Origin: Thermoguttaceae bacterium
GTDB taxonomy: Bacteria > Planctomycetota > Planctomycetia > Pirellulales > Thermoguttaceae
Direction: 5' to 3'
Assembly (NCBI GenBank): GCA_017454585.1
Contig: JAFTCU010000053.1
Span: forward strand, 1 to 13,355
DNA length: 13,355 nucleotides
Shown: positions 1 through 6,342 of the stretch, one piece after another
How the letters are laid out: each line of letters opens with the position of its first letter
Position numbering within the stretch: the first letter of the stretch is position 1
Position numbers and translations under genes: made by a program
The notes under the pieces: model-generated
The model's input: the letters and a program-made list of their open reading frames with translations, nothing else
The model's database searches: none
Told to the model about the DNA's origin: nothing

Positions 1-896
1 GGACCGGGTACCTAGCCGGGCTCGCGGCGGAGGAGATCACGGCGCACGCCATCCTCAGCGGGGGAGAAGCCGGATCGGGGGATCCGATCCTGGATGTACG
101 CGTGACGGCTTCGGACAGGACCTTGGTCCTGCGCGTCCGCGACAACGGGCAGGCGTTCAACCTGAGCTCGCTGTCCAGGATGGCTTCCGATGCCGGGGAT
201 CCGGGCAGCAATTTCGGGGTCAGGATGATCTGTTCCCTGGCGGACAGGATCGATTATTACCGGGTCTACGGGATGAACACGACGATCATCCGGATCACGG
301 ACGGGCCGATTGTGACGCTTGAGGAAGTGGAGGAACTTCCGACCGGGCAGATCGGCGAACTGATGGTCACCGGGCCGCAAATTACGCGGGAGTACGTGAC
401 GCGGACCGAGGCAAACGCGCTGGCAAAAGTTCACGAAAAACTTGCAGACGGTTCCGACCGGATTTGGCATCGCATGGGCGACGTGGGGTACTTCGACGAA
501 AAAGGGCGTTTTTGGTTCTGCGGCCGCAAGGCGCACCGTGTGGAAACCACTTCCGGGACGCTTTTCTCCGTCTGCTGCGAGGCGATTTTCAACCAGCACC
601 CGGACGTGAACCGCTCGGCTTTGGTCGGAATTCCGCAAAATGGTTTACCGGAAGGAAAGCTCAAACCTGTAATCATTATTGAGCCGAAAAACGTGGAAAT
701 CCTTCAGGATGATCACCGCTTGCTTCAGCTGCGAACGGATCTGCAGATTTTGCGGCGGGAAAGCCCGTTGACGGAAGACATTCAAACAATCATGTTCCAC
801 CCGAATTTCCCGGTGGACATTCGCCACAACGCGAAGATCTTCCGCGAGAAACTGGCCGTCTGGGCGGCGAAAAATATTACGGAAATGTTGCAGTAA
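1..896 (+). CDS. RsbW-type ATPase domain joined to OleC-like AMP-binding C-terminus (5' partial)
   Basis: The frame is open from base 3 to the TAA at 894-896, giving 297 visible residues with the start outside the window. Visible residues 1-95 look like an anti-sigma-factor-type HATPase: an N-box-like EEITAHAI, a G1-like VRDNGQAFN, and a G2-like segment GSNFGVRMICSLADRIDY. From about residue 96 (bases 288-300) the sequence becomes the C-terminal third of an OleC/fatty-acid-CoA-ligase-type adenylating enzyme: IRITDGPI, ELPTGQIGELMVTGPQ, WHRMGDVGYFDEKGRFWFCG (the A7/A8 region) and the end motif FPVDIRHNAKIFREKLAVWA, which carries the family's C-terminal lysine. OleC enzymes activate beta-hydroxy acids and close beta-lactones in olefin synthesis. 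The whole N-terminal adenylation core, about 350 residues, is missing, so ligase activity is unlikely. The join may be a real fusion, an internal deletion or an assembly chimera. Each domain is fairly certain; the joined protein is not. Confidence 0.6.
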   Translation, partial: TGYLAGLAAEEITAHAILSGGEAGSGDPILDVRVTASDRTLVLRVRDNGQAFNLSSLSRMASDAGDPGSNFGVRMICSLADRIDYYRVYGMNTTIIRITDGPIVTLEEVEELPTGQIGELMVTGPQITREYVTRTEANALAKVHEKLADGSDRIWHRMGDVGYFDEKGRFWFCGRKAHRVETTSGTLFSVCCEAIFNQHPDVNRSALVGIPQNGLPEGKLKPVIIIEPKNVEILQDDHRLLQLRTDLQILRRESPLTEDIQTIMFHPNFPVDIRHNAKIFREKLAVWAAKNITEMLQ

Positions 897-964
897 AAAC
901 TTGGGAATACTAGTTTTTTGACCATCGGAAACACAAAATCAGAAAGAACCCACAGGCAGAAAAA

Positions 965-983
965 GACCCTACAGGGCTTTTTT
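965..983 (+). terminator. weak candidate terminator after the OleC-like gene
   Basis: A short GC stem (CCC at 967-969 with GGG at 974-976, loop TACA) is followed by CTTTTTT. It lies 70 bases after the upstream stop codon and before the methyltransferase promoter. The three-pair stem is weak, so this is only a candidate. Confidence 0.25.
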
Positions 984-1011
984 GGGGGAAATTCTTTATC
1001 TGATTGGGGGG

Positions 1012-1025
1012 ACAGGTGTACCTGT
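1012..1025. promoter_or_regulatory. inverted repeat ACAGGT-GT-ACCTGT, possible operator
   Basis: A perfect 6-bp inverted repeat with a 2-bp spacer ends 44 bp upstream of the -35 box of the methyltransferase promoter. The position would suit a protein-binding site controlling the module, but no controller gene is seen nearby. The preceding GGGG makes it read GGGGACAGGT, which also resembles the ends of REP-like palindromes such as the one at 11626-11689, so it could be a repeat remnant instead. Confidence 0.3.
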
Positions 1026-1069
1026 AATTGACGTTTTCATAAAAATCTGGAAATTTTTATCCAAGTGAA

Positions 1070-1097
1070 TTGACAAACCGTTTTATTCTGTTATAAT
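1070..1097 (+). promoter_or_regulatory. sigma70-type promoter of the DNA methyltransferase gene
   Basis: TTGACA (1070-1075) and TATAAT (1092-1097), both full consensus, are separated by 16 bp in an AT-rich stretch. Transcription would start near 1104, leaving a leader of about 33 bases before the ATG at 1137. This is the best promoter match in the window and implies strong constitutive expression of the protective methyltransferase. Confidence 0.75.
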
Positions 1098-1136
1098 TAT
1101 TAAGTCTGGAACAAATCAATCAAAAATGAGTGTGAA

Positions 1137-2729
1137 ATGGCGGATATAAGTCAAAAATTACGTGGTGGGTATTATACGCCGCAAGACGTTGCAGATGCGT
1201 TGACCCAGTGGGCTTTAGCCCGCAATCCACGCAGTGTGCTTGAACCAAGTTTTGGTGATGGTGTGTTTCTGCATAGTATTGTAGATTTTCAGAAAAAACA
1301 GCACACATATATTCCGACCTTTGGCATTGAAATTAATGAGGACGAGTTTTCAAAAGTTCGTCCTCGATTTGAAAATTCTTTTCTTTTTTGTCAGGACTTT
1401 TTCGAGTGGTACTCAACCTTTAATAGTACACTGTATTTTGATGCAGTCCTGGGCAATCCGCCGTTTATTCGGTATCAAAATTTTCCGGAAGCATCCCGTT
1501 TTCTGGCATTGAAACATTCTGAAAATGCAGGAATAAAGCTGAATAAACTCACAAATATGTGGGTTCCATTTGTCATTCTTTCTGTGGAAATGCTTAAGCC
1601 CGGCGGACGTTTGGGGATGGTGGTTCCCGCAGAACTGCTTCAGGTTTCGTATGCCAAAAAAGTGCGCGAGTACCTGATGAAGAAATTTGATTCCATCACG
1701 GTAATCACTTGTAACAATCTGATTTTTGATGAAGCGGAACAGGAAGTTGTCATTCTTCTCGCAGATGGAAAACAAATCGAGGAGCATACTTCCTGCAAAT
1801 TCCAGCTGGTGGAAACCCACACAAGAAAAGATTTGCTCAAGGCCATTCAGAATCCGCCGGTAAACTCTTTCATTCAGGCGATCCCCGGTGGAAAGTGGAC
1901 GTTTTATCTGCTTCGTGAAGAGGAAATCGAGGCGTATCTCAAGTTCAAATCCGACTCGCGAATCGCCCGATTCGGGGATTACTACGCCGTAGATGTGGGA
2001 ATTGTTACGGGGAATAACGATTTCTTTGTCGTTGACAAACAAACTGCGACGGACTACTCTCTGTCGGATCATATTCGGCCGATTGTTGGGCGTAGTGTGC
2101 AAATTCCTGAAACCCAATTTACAACTCAGGACTGGAAAGAACTTTGGAATTCCGGGAAAAAAGTCGGGCTTTTGGATTTGAATGAATTTACGGACATTCT
2201 GGAAAAACCGGCGGGAGTTATGCGTTACCTGAACGCTGGGATGGAAACGGGCGTTCACAAAGGTTACAAATGCGCAATCCGTAAACGATGGTACGCGGTA
2301 CCCTCCATCTGGGTCCCGGATGCTTTCATGTTTCGTCAGATCCACGATTTCCCGCATTTCGTGAAAAATAGCGCGGGAGCGGTTTCGACGGATACAATTC
2401 ATCGGGTGAGAAAAAAGAACTCGGCAGAACTTCCTACAGAAATGTTTTATACGTTCCTCACCGCAATTTCTGCGGAAATTGAGGGGAGAAGCTACGGGGG
2501 CGGAGTTTTGGAACTGGAACCTTCCGAGGCTGAAAAACTGCTGATCCCCAGATTGGAGTACGTAAAATCCAGTTATCTGATGCCGGTGGATCGGCGCGAA
2601 AATATAGAGACTCTGCGCAGAAACACTCAGTCCGTACTCATTGAGGGACTGGGATTTTCCCGTAAAGAAACGGATTTGCTGGAATCTGCTTATTTACGCC
2701 TTTTTAATCGTCGTCGCTCTCGCTCGTAA
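1137..2729 (+). CDS. class gamma N6-adenine DNA methyltransferase of a type II restriction-modification system
   Basis: A 530-residue enzyme expected to transfer a methyl group from S-adenosylmethionine to adenine in a specific DNA site and so protect it from a partner nuclease. Visible motifs run in gamma order: motif X RGGYYTPQDVAD (residues 9-20), the SAM-binding motif I VLEPSFGDGVF (34-44), an acidic residue in FCQDFFEW (about 84-91), and catalytic motif IV GNPPFIRYQ (106-114). The long remainder would hold the target-recognition domain. The length suits stand-alone type II gamma enzymes with a 500-530 residue chain. The ATG at 1137 has no clear ribosome-binding site. A seven-codon reading frame starting at 1126 overlaps it in another frame. 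The 3' end overlaps the convergent nuclease gene by 26 bp. AT-richer composition than neighbouring genes suggests recent acquisition. The target sequence cannot be read from the protein. Confidence 0.9.
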   Translation: MADISQKLRGGYYTPQDVADALTQWALARNPRSVLEPSFGDGVFLHSIVDFQKKQHTYIPTFGIEINEDEFSKVRPRFENSFLFCQDFFEWYSTFNSTLYFDAVLGNPPFIRYQNFPEASRFLALKHSENAGIKLNKLTNMWVPFVILSVEMLKPGGRLGMVVPAELLQVSYAKKVREYLMKKFDSITVITCNNLIFDEAEQEVVILLADGKQIEEHTSCKFQLVETHTRKDLLKAIQNPPVNSFIQAIPGGKWTFYLLREEEIEAYLKFKSDSRIARFGDYYAVDVGIVTGNNDFFVVDKQTATDYSLSDHIRPIVGRSVQIPETQFTTQDWKELWNSGKKVGLLDLNEFTDILEKPAGVMRYLNAGMETGVHKGYKCAIRKRWYAVPSIWVPDAFMFRQIHDFPHFVKNSAGAVSTDTIHRVRKKNSAELPTEMFYTFLTAISAEIEGRSYGGGVLELEPSEAEKLLIPRLEYVKSSYLMPVDRRENIETLRRNTQSVLIEGLGFSRKETDLLESAYLRLFNRRRSRS

Positions 2730-3444
2730 CGTCATGGGGCGGAAGTCCTTTGTAGCGCTCCAAATAAATGCTCTCAATGATTTTGGGAACGTTCTCCAAA
2801 CGCAAAGGCGAATCTGGGGCTGGGAATTCCGGGTTGATGGTTCCGGTTACAGGGTCCCAAATTACGAACGCGATCGCCTCCGCGAGGTGCGGCTGGTCCA
2901 AAACGCTGTGGCGTGTGCTTAAACGTTCAAGAGTACGAATCAGGTCTTCCCGCTGCTTGACCAACAGAGCTGGTTCCGGAACCGCGACCAGAAAAATACA
3001 GAGAGCGTAAGGAAATCTCGTGTGGACGGTTGTGGCTTCCGTTCCAAGATCGTTGATCATGTTTTGCCAGTTCTTGCGGATGCTGTTCTTTTCGTTGAGC
3101 GTTTTACTGTCAAATACAACGCGTGGGCCGTCAGGTCTGTAAGCGGCATCAAAATTCTGGGGCCGCACTCCGCCAACAATTCGTACTGTTCCCACTTCAA
3201 CGGCGTCTGGCGAGGCAGGGAGAAGAGATTTTGCCGATGGAGTCAGGACCGGAATGTCTCCAAGCATCGTGGAAAGGGCTTTACCAAACGCCTGATCCAT
3301 GAATCCTGCGAAATTCATCCCTTGATCTTTATTAAAACGTCCTGCGTCCAGTTGGCCCCCTCCATTTTGAATCCAAATCGTTCCCCATTCGCGAAGTTGA
3401 CGGGGATCGATTTCAATTGGAGGCATTGAACACAGTTCCGCCAT
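2704..3444 (-). CDS. putative type II restriction endonuclease partner of the methyltransferase
   Basis: This gene encodes 246 residues. The family is not recognised from sequence. The role is inferred from its convergent, overlapping position beside a type II-like methyltransferase and from a plausible PD-(D/E)xK catalytic core: D99 in QNFDAAYRP followed by a hydrophobic strand and D112-S-K114 in VVFDSKTL. A helix-rich basic stretch follows (NEKNSIRKNWQNMINDL), then a second hydrophobic strand YALCIFLVAVPEP. The length is typical for orthodox type II enzymes. The start at 3444 is supported by AAGGAG (3453-3458) eight bases upstream. The acidic tail SESDDD is antisense to the basic tail of the methyltransferase. 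The gene starts 41 bases after the clpX stop on the same strand, and no separate promoter was found, so it may depend on clpX read-through. It could instead be another protein acquired with the methyltransferase. Confidence 0.65.
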   Translation of the reverse strand: MAELCSMPPIEIDPRQLREWGTIWIQNGGGQLDAGRFNKDQGMNFAGFMDQAFGKALSTMLGDIPVLTPSAKSLLPASPDAVEVGTVRIVGGVRPQNFDAAYRPDGPRVVFDSKTLNEKNSIRKNWQNMINDLGTEATTVHTRFPYALCIFLVAVPEPALLVKQREDLIRTLERLSTRHSVLDQPHLAEAIAFVIWDPVTGTINPEFPAPDSPLRLENVPKIIESIYLERYKGLPPHDVTSESDDD

Positions 3445-3485
3445 AAGATTTTCTCCTTAAAGAATACGTTGTTTCGTTCAATCCA

Positions 3486-4763
3486 TTACGCGCGCTTGCT
3501 CTTCTGCTCCTCGAAGTTGAAGAGTTTGCGGTGGCCGAGGACGACGTCTTCGTCGATGATGTACCGCACGCCGCTCGGCTGGTCGGGCATTTCGTACAGG
3601 ATGTCGAGCATCACCTCTTCCATGATCGAACGCAGACCACGTGCGCCGGTGCGTTTTTCTTTCGCAAGCCGGGCGATCGCGTCCAACGCCTCAGGAGTGA
3701 AAACCAGTTCCGCATTATCCATGCTGAAAAGCTGCGTGTACTGCTTGACGAGCGAGTTTTTCGGCTCTTTCAGGATTCGGATCATGTCGTCGATCGTCAG
3801 TTCCTCGAGGGCCGTGATGACTGGCAGACGACCGACGAATTCGGGAATCAGACCGAACTCGATGATGTCCTCGCTCGTCACGCGCGTTAGTGGAGCGTGT
3901 TCTTCTTCCTGGAACGGCAGGAGGGCTGTCTGACCAAAACCCAACGTCCGGTTTCCGAGGCGCCGCTCGATGATTTCCGGCAAGCCGACGAACGTGCCGC
4001 CACAGATGAACAAAATGTTGCTCGTGTCGATCTGGATGAACTGCTGTTCCGGGTGTTTGCGCCCACCATTTGGCGGGACGTTCGCAATCGTTCCCTCAAG
4101 CATTTTCAGAAGGGCCTGCTGGACCCCCTCGCCGGAAACGTCGCGTGTGATCGAGACGTTATGCGTTGTGCGCCCGATTTTGTCGATCTCGTCGATGTAC
4201 AGGATCCCGCGCTGGGCCGCCTCCACATCGAAATCGGCCGCCATGAGGAGCTTGAGGAGCAGGTTTTCCACGTCCTCACCAACATAACCCGCCTCGGTTA
4301 GTGTCGTGGCGTCGCCGATGGCAAACGGAACGTTCAGGATCTTCGCGAGTGTCTGCGCCAGAAGGGTTTTGCCTGACCCGGTCGGACCGATGAGGAGGAT
4401 GTTCGATTTGCCTAGTTCTACCTCGTCGTTACCGGTGCGAACGTGTTCAAGGCGCTTGTAGTGATTATAGACCGCAACGGCAAGCACTTTTTTCGTGAGT
4501 TCCTGCCCAACGATGTACTCATCCAGACGCGCGACGATCTGCCGCGGCGTGAGTCGTTCCATCATCATGGCCGTCTGCGGGACCTGATGACGTTTTTTCT
4601 CCTGCTCAAGAATGGAACGGCACAGTTCGATGCACTCGCTGCAAATGTGTACTCCCCCCGGCCCTTCTACCAGAGGCCCCGTCACACGGTGCGACTTCTT
4701 GCAGAAAGAACAAAACGCCTGTTTCTTCGTGGTTTTGCTGTCGGTAAACGTTTTGTCGTCCAT
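3486..4763 (-). CDS. clpX: ATP-dependent Clp protease ATP-binding subunit ClpX
   Basis: ClpX is the AAA+ unfoldase that recognises tagged or damaged cytoplasmic proteins and feeds them to ClpP. The 425-residue product is full length. It has the N-terminal zinc-binding domain (C18-x2-C21, C41-x2-C44), Walker A GPTGSGKT (126-133), pore loop GYVG (159-162), Walker B ILYIDE (187-192), the [13 protein letters not shown] segment, an LGFG form of the ClpP-binding IGF loop, and the sensor-2 stretch [11 protein letters not shown]. The ATG at 4763 is preferred; an in-frame TTG directly before it is unlikely to be used. There is no Shine-Dalgarno sequence and the upstream DNA is AT-rich with short repeats. 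clpP is not adjacent: upstream are a SHOCT-type membrane protein gene and fmdB, and downstream is the nuclease gene. Confidence 0.97.
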   Translation of the reverse strand: MDDKTFTDSKTTKKQAFCSFCKKSHRVTGPLVEGPGGVHICSECIELCRSILEQEKKRHQVPQTAMMMERLTPRQIVARLDEYIVGQELTKKVLAVAVYNHYKRLEHVRTGNDEVELGKSNILLIGPTGSGKTLLAQTLAKILNVPFAIGDATTLTEAGYVGEDVENLLLKLLMAADFDVEAAQRGILYIDEIDKIGRTTHNVSITRDVSGEGVQQALLKMLEGTIANVPPNGGRKHPEQQFIQIDTSNILFICGGTFVGLPEIIERRLGNRTLGFGQTALLPFQEEEHAPLTRVTSEDIIEFGLIPEFVGRLPVITALEELTIDDMIRILKEPKNSLVKQYTQLFSMDNAELVFTPEALDAIARLAKEKRTGARGLRSIMEEVMLDILYEMPDQPSGVRYIIDEDVVLGHRKLFNFEEQKSKRA

Positions 4764-4769
4764 CAAAGT

Positions 4770-4801
4770 AATTATGAATTATAAATTGTGAATTATGAAT
4801 T
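4770..4801. repeat. short direct repeat AATTATGAATT in the clpX leader
   Basis: AATTATGAATT occurs at 4770-4780 and again at 4791-4801, with the related ATAAATTGTG between them. The tract sits between clpX and the upstream membrane-protein gene. It is low-complexity AT-rich sequence and its function is unknown. Confidence 0.6.
4778..4783 (-). promoter_or_regulatory. candidate -10 box for clpX
   Basis: On the minus strand a perfect TATAAT lies at 4783-4778, inside the short-repeat tract. A -35 match is poor (GACGCA at 4806-4801). Transcription from here would begin only about 7-8 bases before the clpX ATG, giving a nearly leaderless message. That would fit the absence of a Shine-Dalgarno sequence, but chance is possible in such AT-rich DNA. 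Confidence 0.3.
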
Positions 4802-4818
4802 GCGTCTTTTCCTCATCC

Positions 4819-5118
4819 CTAATTTTTCATTAAGTCCCGTAACTGTGCGGTCAGTTCGGCTTTTACGGTGCGGTATTCCTCAGGGGAAATTTCGCCGCGG
4901 TCGTAGGATTTTTGCAAGTTGGCGAGCATCGAGTGAATCAGTGCGGCAGGATCAGCTTCGGAATGAGCGGCGGCGCGGAAGTGTTTAATGACGAAGCTCG
5001 CGATACAAATTAAAAAGATGAGCGCCATCAATCCGAAAAACAACGAAACGATGTGCCCTGCTTTTTCGTCGAGCGGAATATCCTCGGCCACCGCCAGGAT
5101 CAAAGAGAATGGAGTCAT
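4819..5118 (-). CDS. small membrane protein with SHOCT-like C-terminal segment
   Basis: This 99-residue protein has a single strong membrane segment at about 24-45 (IVSLFFGLMALIFLICIASF). A cytoplasmic tail follows, and residues 70-94 (KSYDRGEISPEEYRTVKAEL) match the short SHOCT pattern of 'LkeLydaGiItdeEFe..K..LL'. SHOCT segments are small C-terminal modules often found on membrane or oligomeric proteins; their biochemical role is mostly unknown. The start is supported by AAGGA eight bases upstream. It begins 16 bases after fmdB and ends 55 bases before clpX, so the three genes are probably co-transcribed. No enzymatic function is suggested. Confidence 0.8.
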   Translation of the reverse strand: MTPFSLILAVAEDIPLDEKAGHIVSLFFGLMALIFLICIASFVIKHFRAAAHSEADPAALIHSMLANLQKSYDRGEISPEEYRTVKAELTAQLRDLMKN

Positions 5119-5134
5119 TCAGGCATCCTTTCAC

Positions 5135-5380
5135 TTAGTGATGGTGATGGCATCCGCATCCGCATCCACAGCCACAAGCCGGGGCGGTTTCAGGGGAACA
5201 GACACCCGCGTCACGAGCCGCACAGCCGCTTGACGCCGCATGAGGATTGGCCGGAACGCTGAGTTTGCGGTGGATTGCCGTACTGCCGCACTTGGGGCAC
5301 TTCGTCGGTTCTTTGTTTCCGCGGACGAGTTCCTCGAAGTATTTTTGGCAGTCGTCACACTCATACTCATAAATGGGCAT
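5135..5380 (-). CDS. FmdB-family zinc-ribbon protein with Cys/His tail
   Basis: An 81-residue protein with the family's usual opening MPIYEYECDDC and a zinc ribbon C8-x2-C11 ... C28-x2-C31 followed by GSTAIHRKL. FmdB-type proteins are small putative regulators of unproven function; the name comes from a gene near a formamidase/amidase cluster. The start at 5380 is chosen over an in-frame ATG eight codons upstream because MPIYEY is the conserved N-terminus and because AAAGGGGAAAG lies just before it. The tail is unusual: residues 69-81 alternate Cys and Gly five times and end in four histidines, a likely extra metal-binding site. It is the first gene of a leftward unit with the SHOCT-type protein and clpX. 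Confidence 0.9.
   Translation of the reverse strand: MPIYEYECDDCQKYFEELVRGNKEPTKCPKCGSTAIHRKLSVPANPHAASSGCAARDAGVCSPETAPACGCGCGCGCHHHH
5151..5168. repeat. tandem hexanucleotide encoding the FmdB Cys/Gly tail
   Basis: CATCCG is repeated (CATCCG CATCCG CATCCA) within the end of the fmdB-like gene, reading as GGATGC units on its coding strand. The array lengthens or shortens the tail in two-residue steps without breaking the frame. Confidence 0.7.
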
Positions 5381-5425
5381 AAAACTTTCCCCTTTCACAA
5401 ACAAATGAAATTCAAATCTTTATAT

Positions 5426-5434
5426 ATTATACCA
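5426..5434 (-). promoter_or_regulatory. extended -10 promoter of the fmdB-SHOCT-clpX unit
   Basis: Reading leftward, TGG-TATAAT (5434-5426) is an extended -10 element with a perfect -10 hexamer, about 46-54 bases before the fmdB ATG. No good -35 box is seen in the A-rich DNA upstream, as is usual for extended -10 promoters. The region is the divergent intergenic space shared with the HEAT lipoprotein gene. Confidence 0.55.
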
Positions 5435-5512
5435 TTTCCTGAAAAAAAAGAAAGAAAGAAACGGAAAGATTTCAAAATTTTTACGAAATTTTCCAAAAAA
5501 AGCAAATCCCCC

Positions 5513-5541
5513 TTGCAAAATTTGGCTTGGGAGTGTAATAT
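5513..5541 (+). promoter_or_regulatory. promoter of the HEAT lipoprotein gene
   Basis: TTGCAA (5513-5518) and TAATAT (5536-5541) are separated by 17 bp, with TG one base before the -10 hexamer boundary (TG-TAATAT). It points rightward and lies about 50 bases before the ATG at 5593. It may also serve the DAC and flagellar genes further downstream. Confidence 0.55.
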
Positions 5542-5592
5542 ATAAGCAGGAAAGAAAATTAATCGGTCTCCGTATGTACTTGCGGTCAGATT

Positions 5593-6294
5593 ATGCAAAG
5601 AATTTTGAAAACATGGACGATTTTGACGCTTTTGGTGACGGTAGTCGCTCTGGGCGGCTGTAAGGCAATGTTCAATGCCAAGCCGATTCCGGGGGTTCCG
5701 CAGCCGGAAGATCGTCTGAGACAAATTAGTGAATTAGGGAAAAACGCCTCGAGTGTCTCGCCCGAGAAACAGGTCGAGTTCGCACAGACCCTTTCCACCA
5801 TCGTTCATGAAGATACTGACCCGACGATGCGTCGCGCAGCTGTTGTTGCCATTTCCAATTTTAAAGTTCCAATTACGGAAGAAACTCTTCGTTTTGCGGG
5901 TAAAGACTCTGAGCGAGATGTGCGCGAAGCGGCCTGCGCGGGCTGGAAAACCTACGGCGGCGAACAGTCCGTTCCGGAGTTGATCCAAATCCTCGCCAAT
6001 GAGTCGGACCTTGACATTCGTCACCAGGCGATTGAAATGTTGGGTGAAATGAGGGATGAACGCGCGATTGTGGCACTTGAAGTTCCCCTGATGGACAATG
6101 ATCCGGCGCTTCAGTACTACACCATGAAATCCCTCCAGAAAATTACAGGCGAACCGGAAAAATCGCGTGAAGAGTGGATCGCTTACTGCCAGGCGCGACA
6201 CCCGGATACTGCGGTGGCTCAGAGGGAAGAGCAGGAAGCAGCGGAAGATACGCAATCGCCGTTTTTGAACATTCAGCCGGAAAAGAGATTTTGA
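5593..6294 (+). CDS. HEAT-repeat lipoprotein
   Basis: This 233-residue protein begins with a lipoprotein signal: a charged start (MQRILKTW), a hydrophobic stretch, and the lipobox LGGC with Cys23. The body at about 55-185 contains HEAT/PBS-lyase-like helical repeats, for example DPTMRRAAVVAISNF, ERDVREAACAGWKTYGGEQS, DLDIRHQAIEMLGEMRDERA and DPALQYYTMKSLQKITG. Such repeats are protein-binding solenoids. The acidic C-terminal tail is probably disordered. It should be anchored in a membrane facing the periplasm. There is no evident Shine-Dalgarno sequence. The next gene starts 48 bases downstream on the same strand, so they could share a transcript. Its partner is unknown. Confidence 0.85.
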   Translation: MQRILKTWTILTLLVTVVALGGCKAMFNAKPIPGVPQPEDRLRQISELGKNASSVSPEKQVEFAQTLSTIVHEDTDPTMRRAAVVAISNFKVPITEETLRFAGKDSERDVREAACAGWKTYGGEQSVPELIQILANESDLDIRHQAIEMLGEMRDERAIVALEVPLMDNDPALQYYTMKSLQKITGEPEKSREEWIAYCQARHPDTAVAQREEQEAAEDTQSPFLNIQPEKRF

Positions 6295-6342
6295 TCGCGG
6301 CCAAATTTTATCATAAATTCATAAAAAAGATCAATATAAAAA

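Noticed and set aside
1413..2402. A 329-codon open frame on the minus strand inside the methyltransferase gene
   Set aside because: The plus strand carries clear methyltransferase motifs and a strong promoter. The antisense product shows no motif and unusual composition.
3022..3429. Plus-strand open frame opposite the nuclease gene
   Set aside because: The minus-strand gene has a good ribosome-binding site and coherent protein sequence. The plus-strand product looks random.
2704..3444. Assigning the nuclease to the XhoI/PaeR7I or PstI/BsuBI family
   Set aside because: The gene sizes are similar to such systems, but I could not match the sequence to their remembered motifs. Size alone is not evidence, and no target site is claimed.
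4764..4766. TTG as the clpX start codon
   Set aside because: An ATG follows immediately, and an extra residue before it has no support from ribosome-binding sequence or family length.
5135..5170. The His-rich tail of the FmdB-like protein as a cloning-vector His tag
   Set aside because: It is preceded by an in-gene Cys-Gly repeat, has natural neighbours on both sides, and shows no vector sequence.
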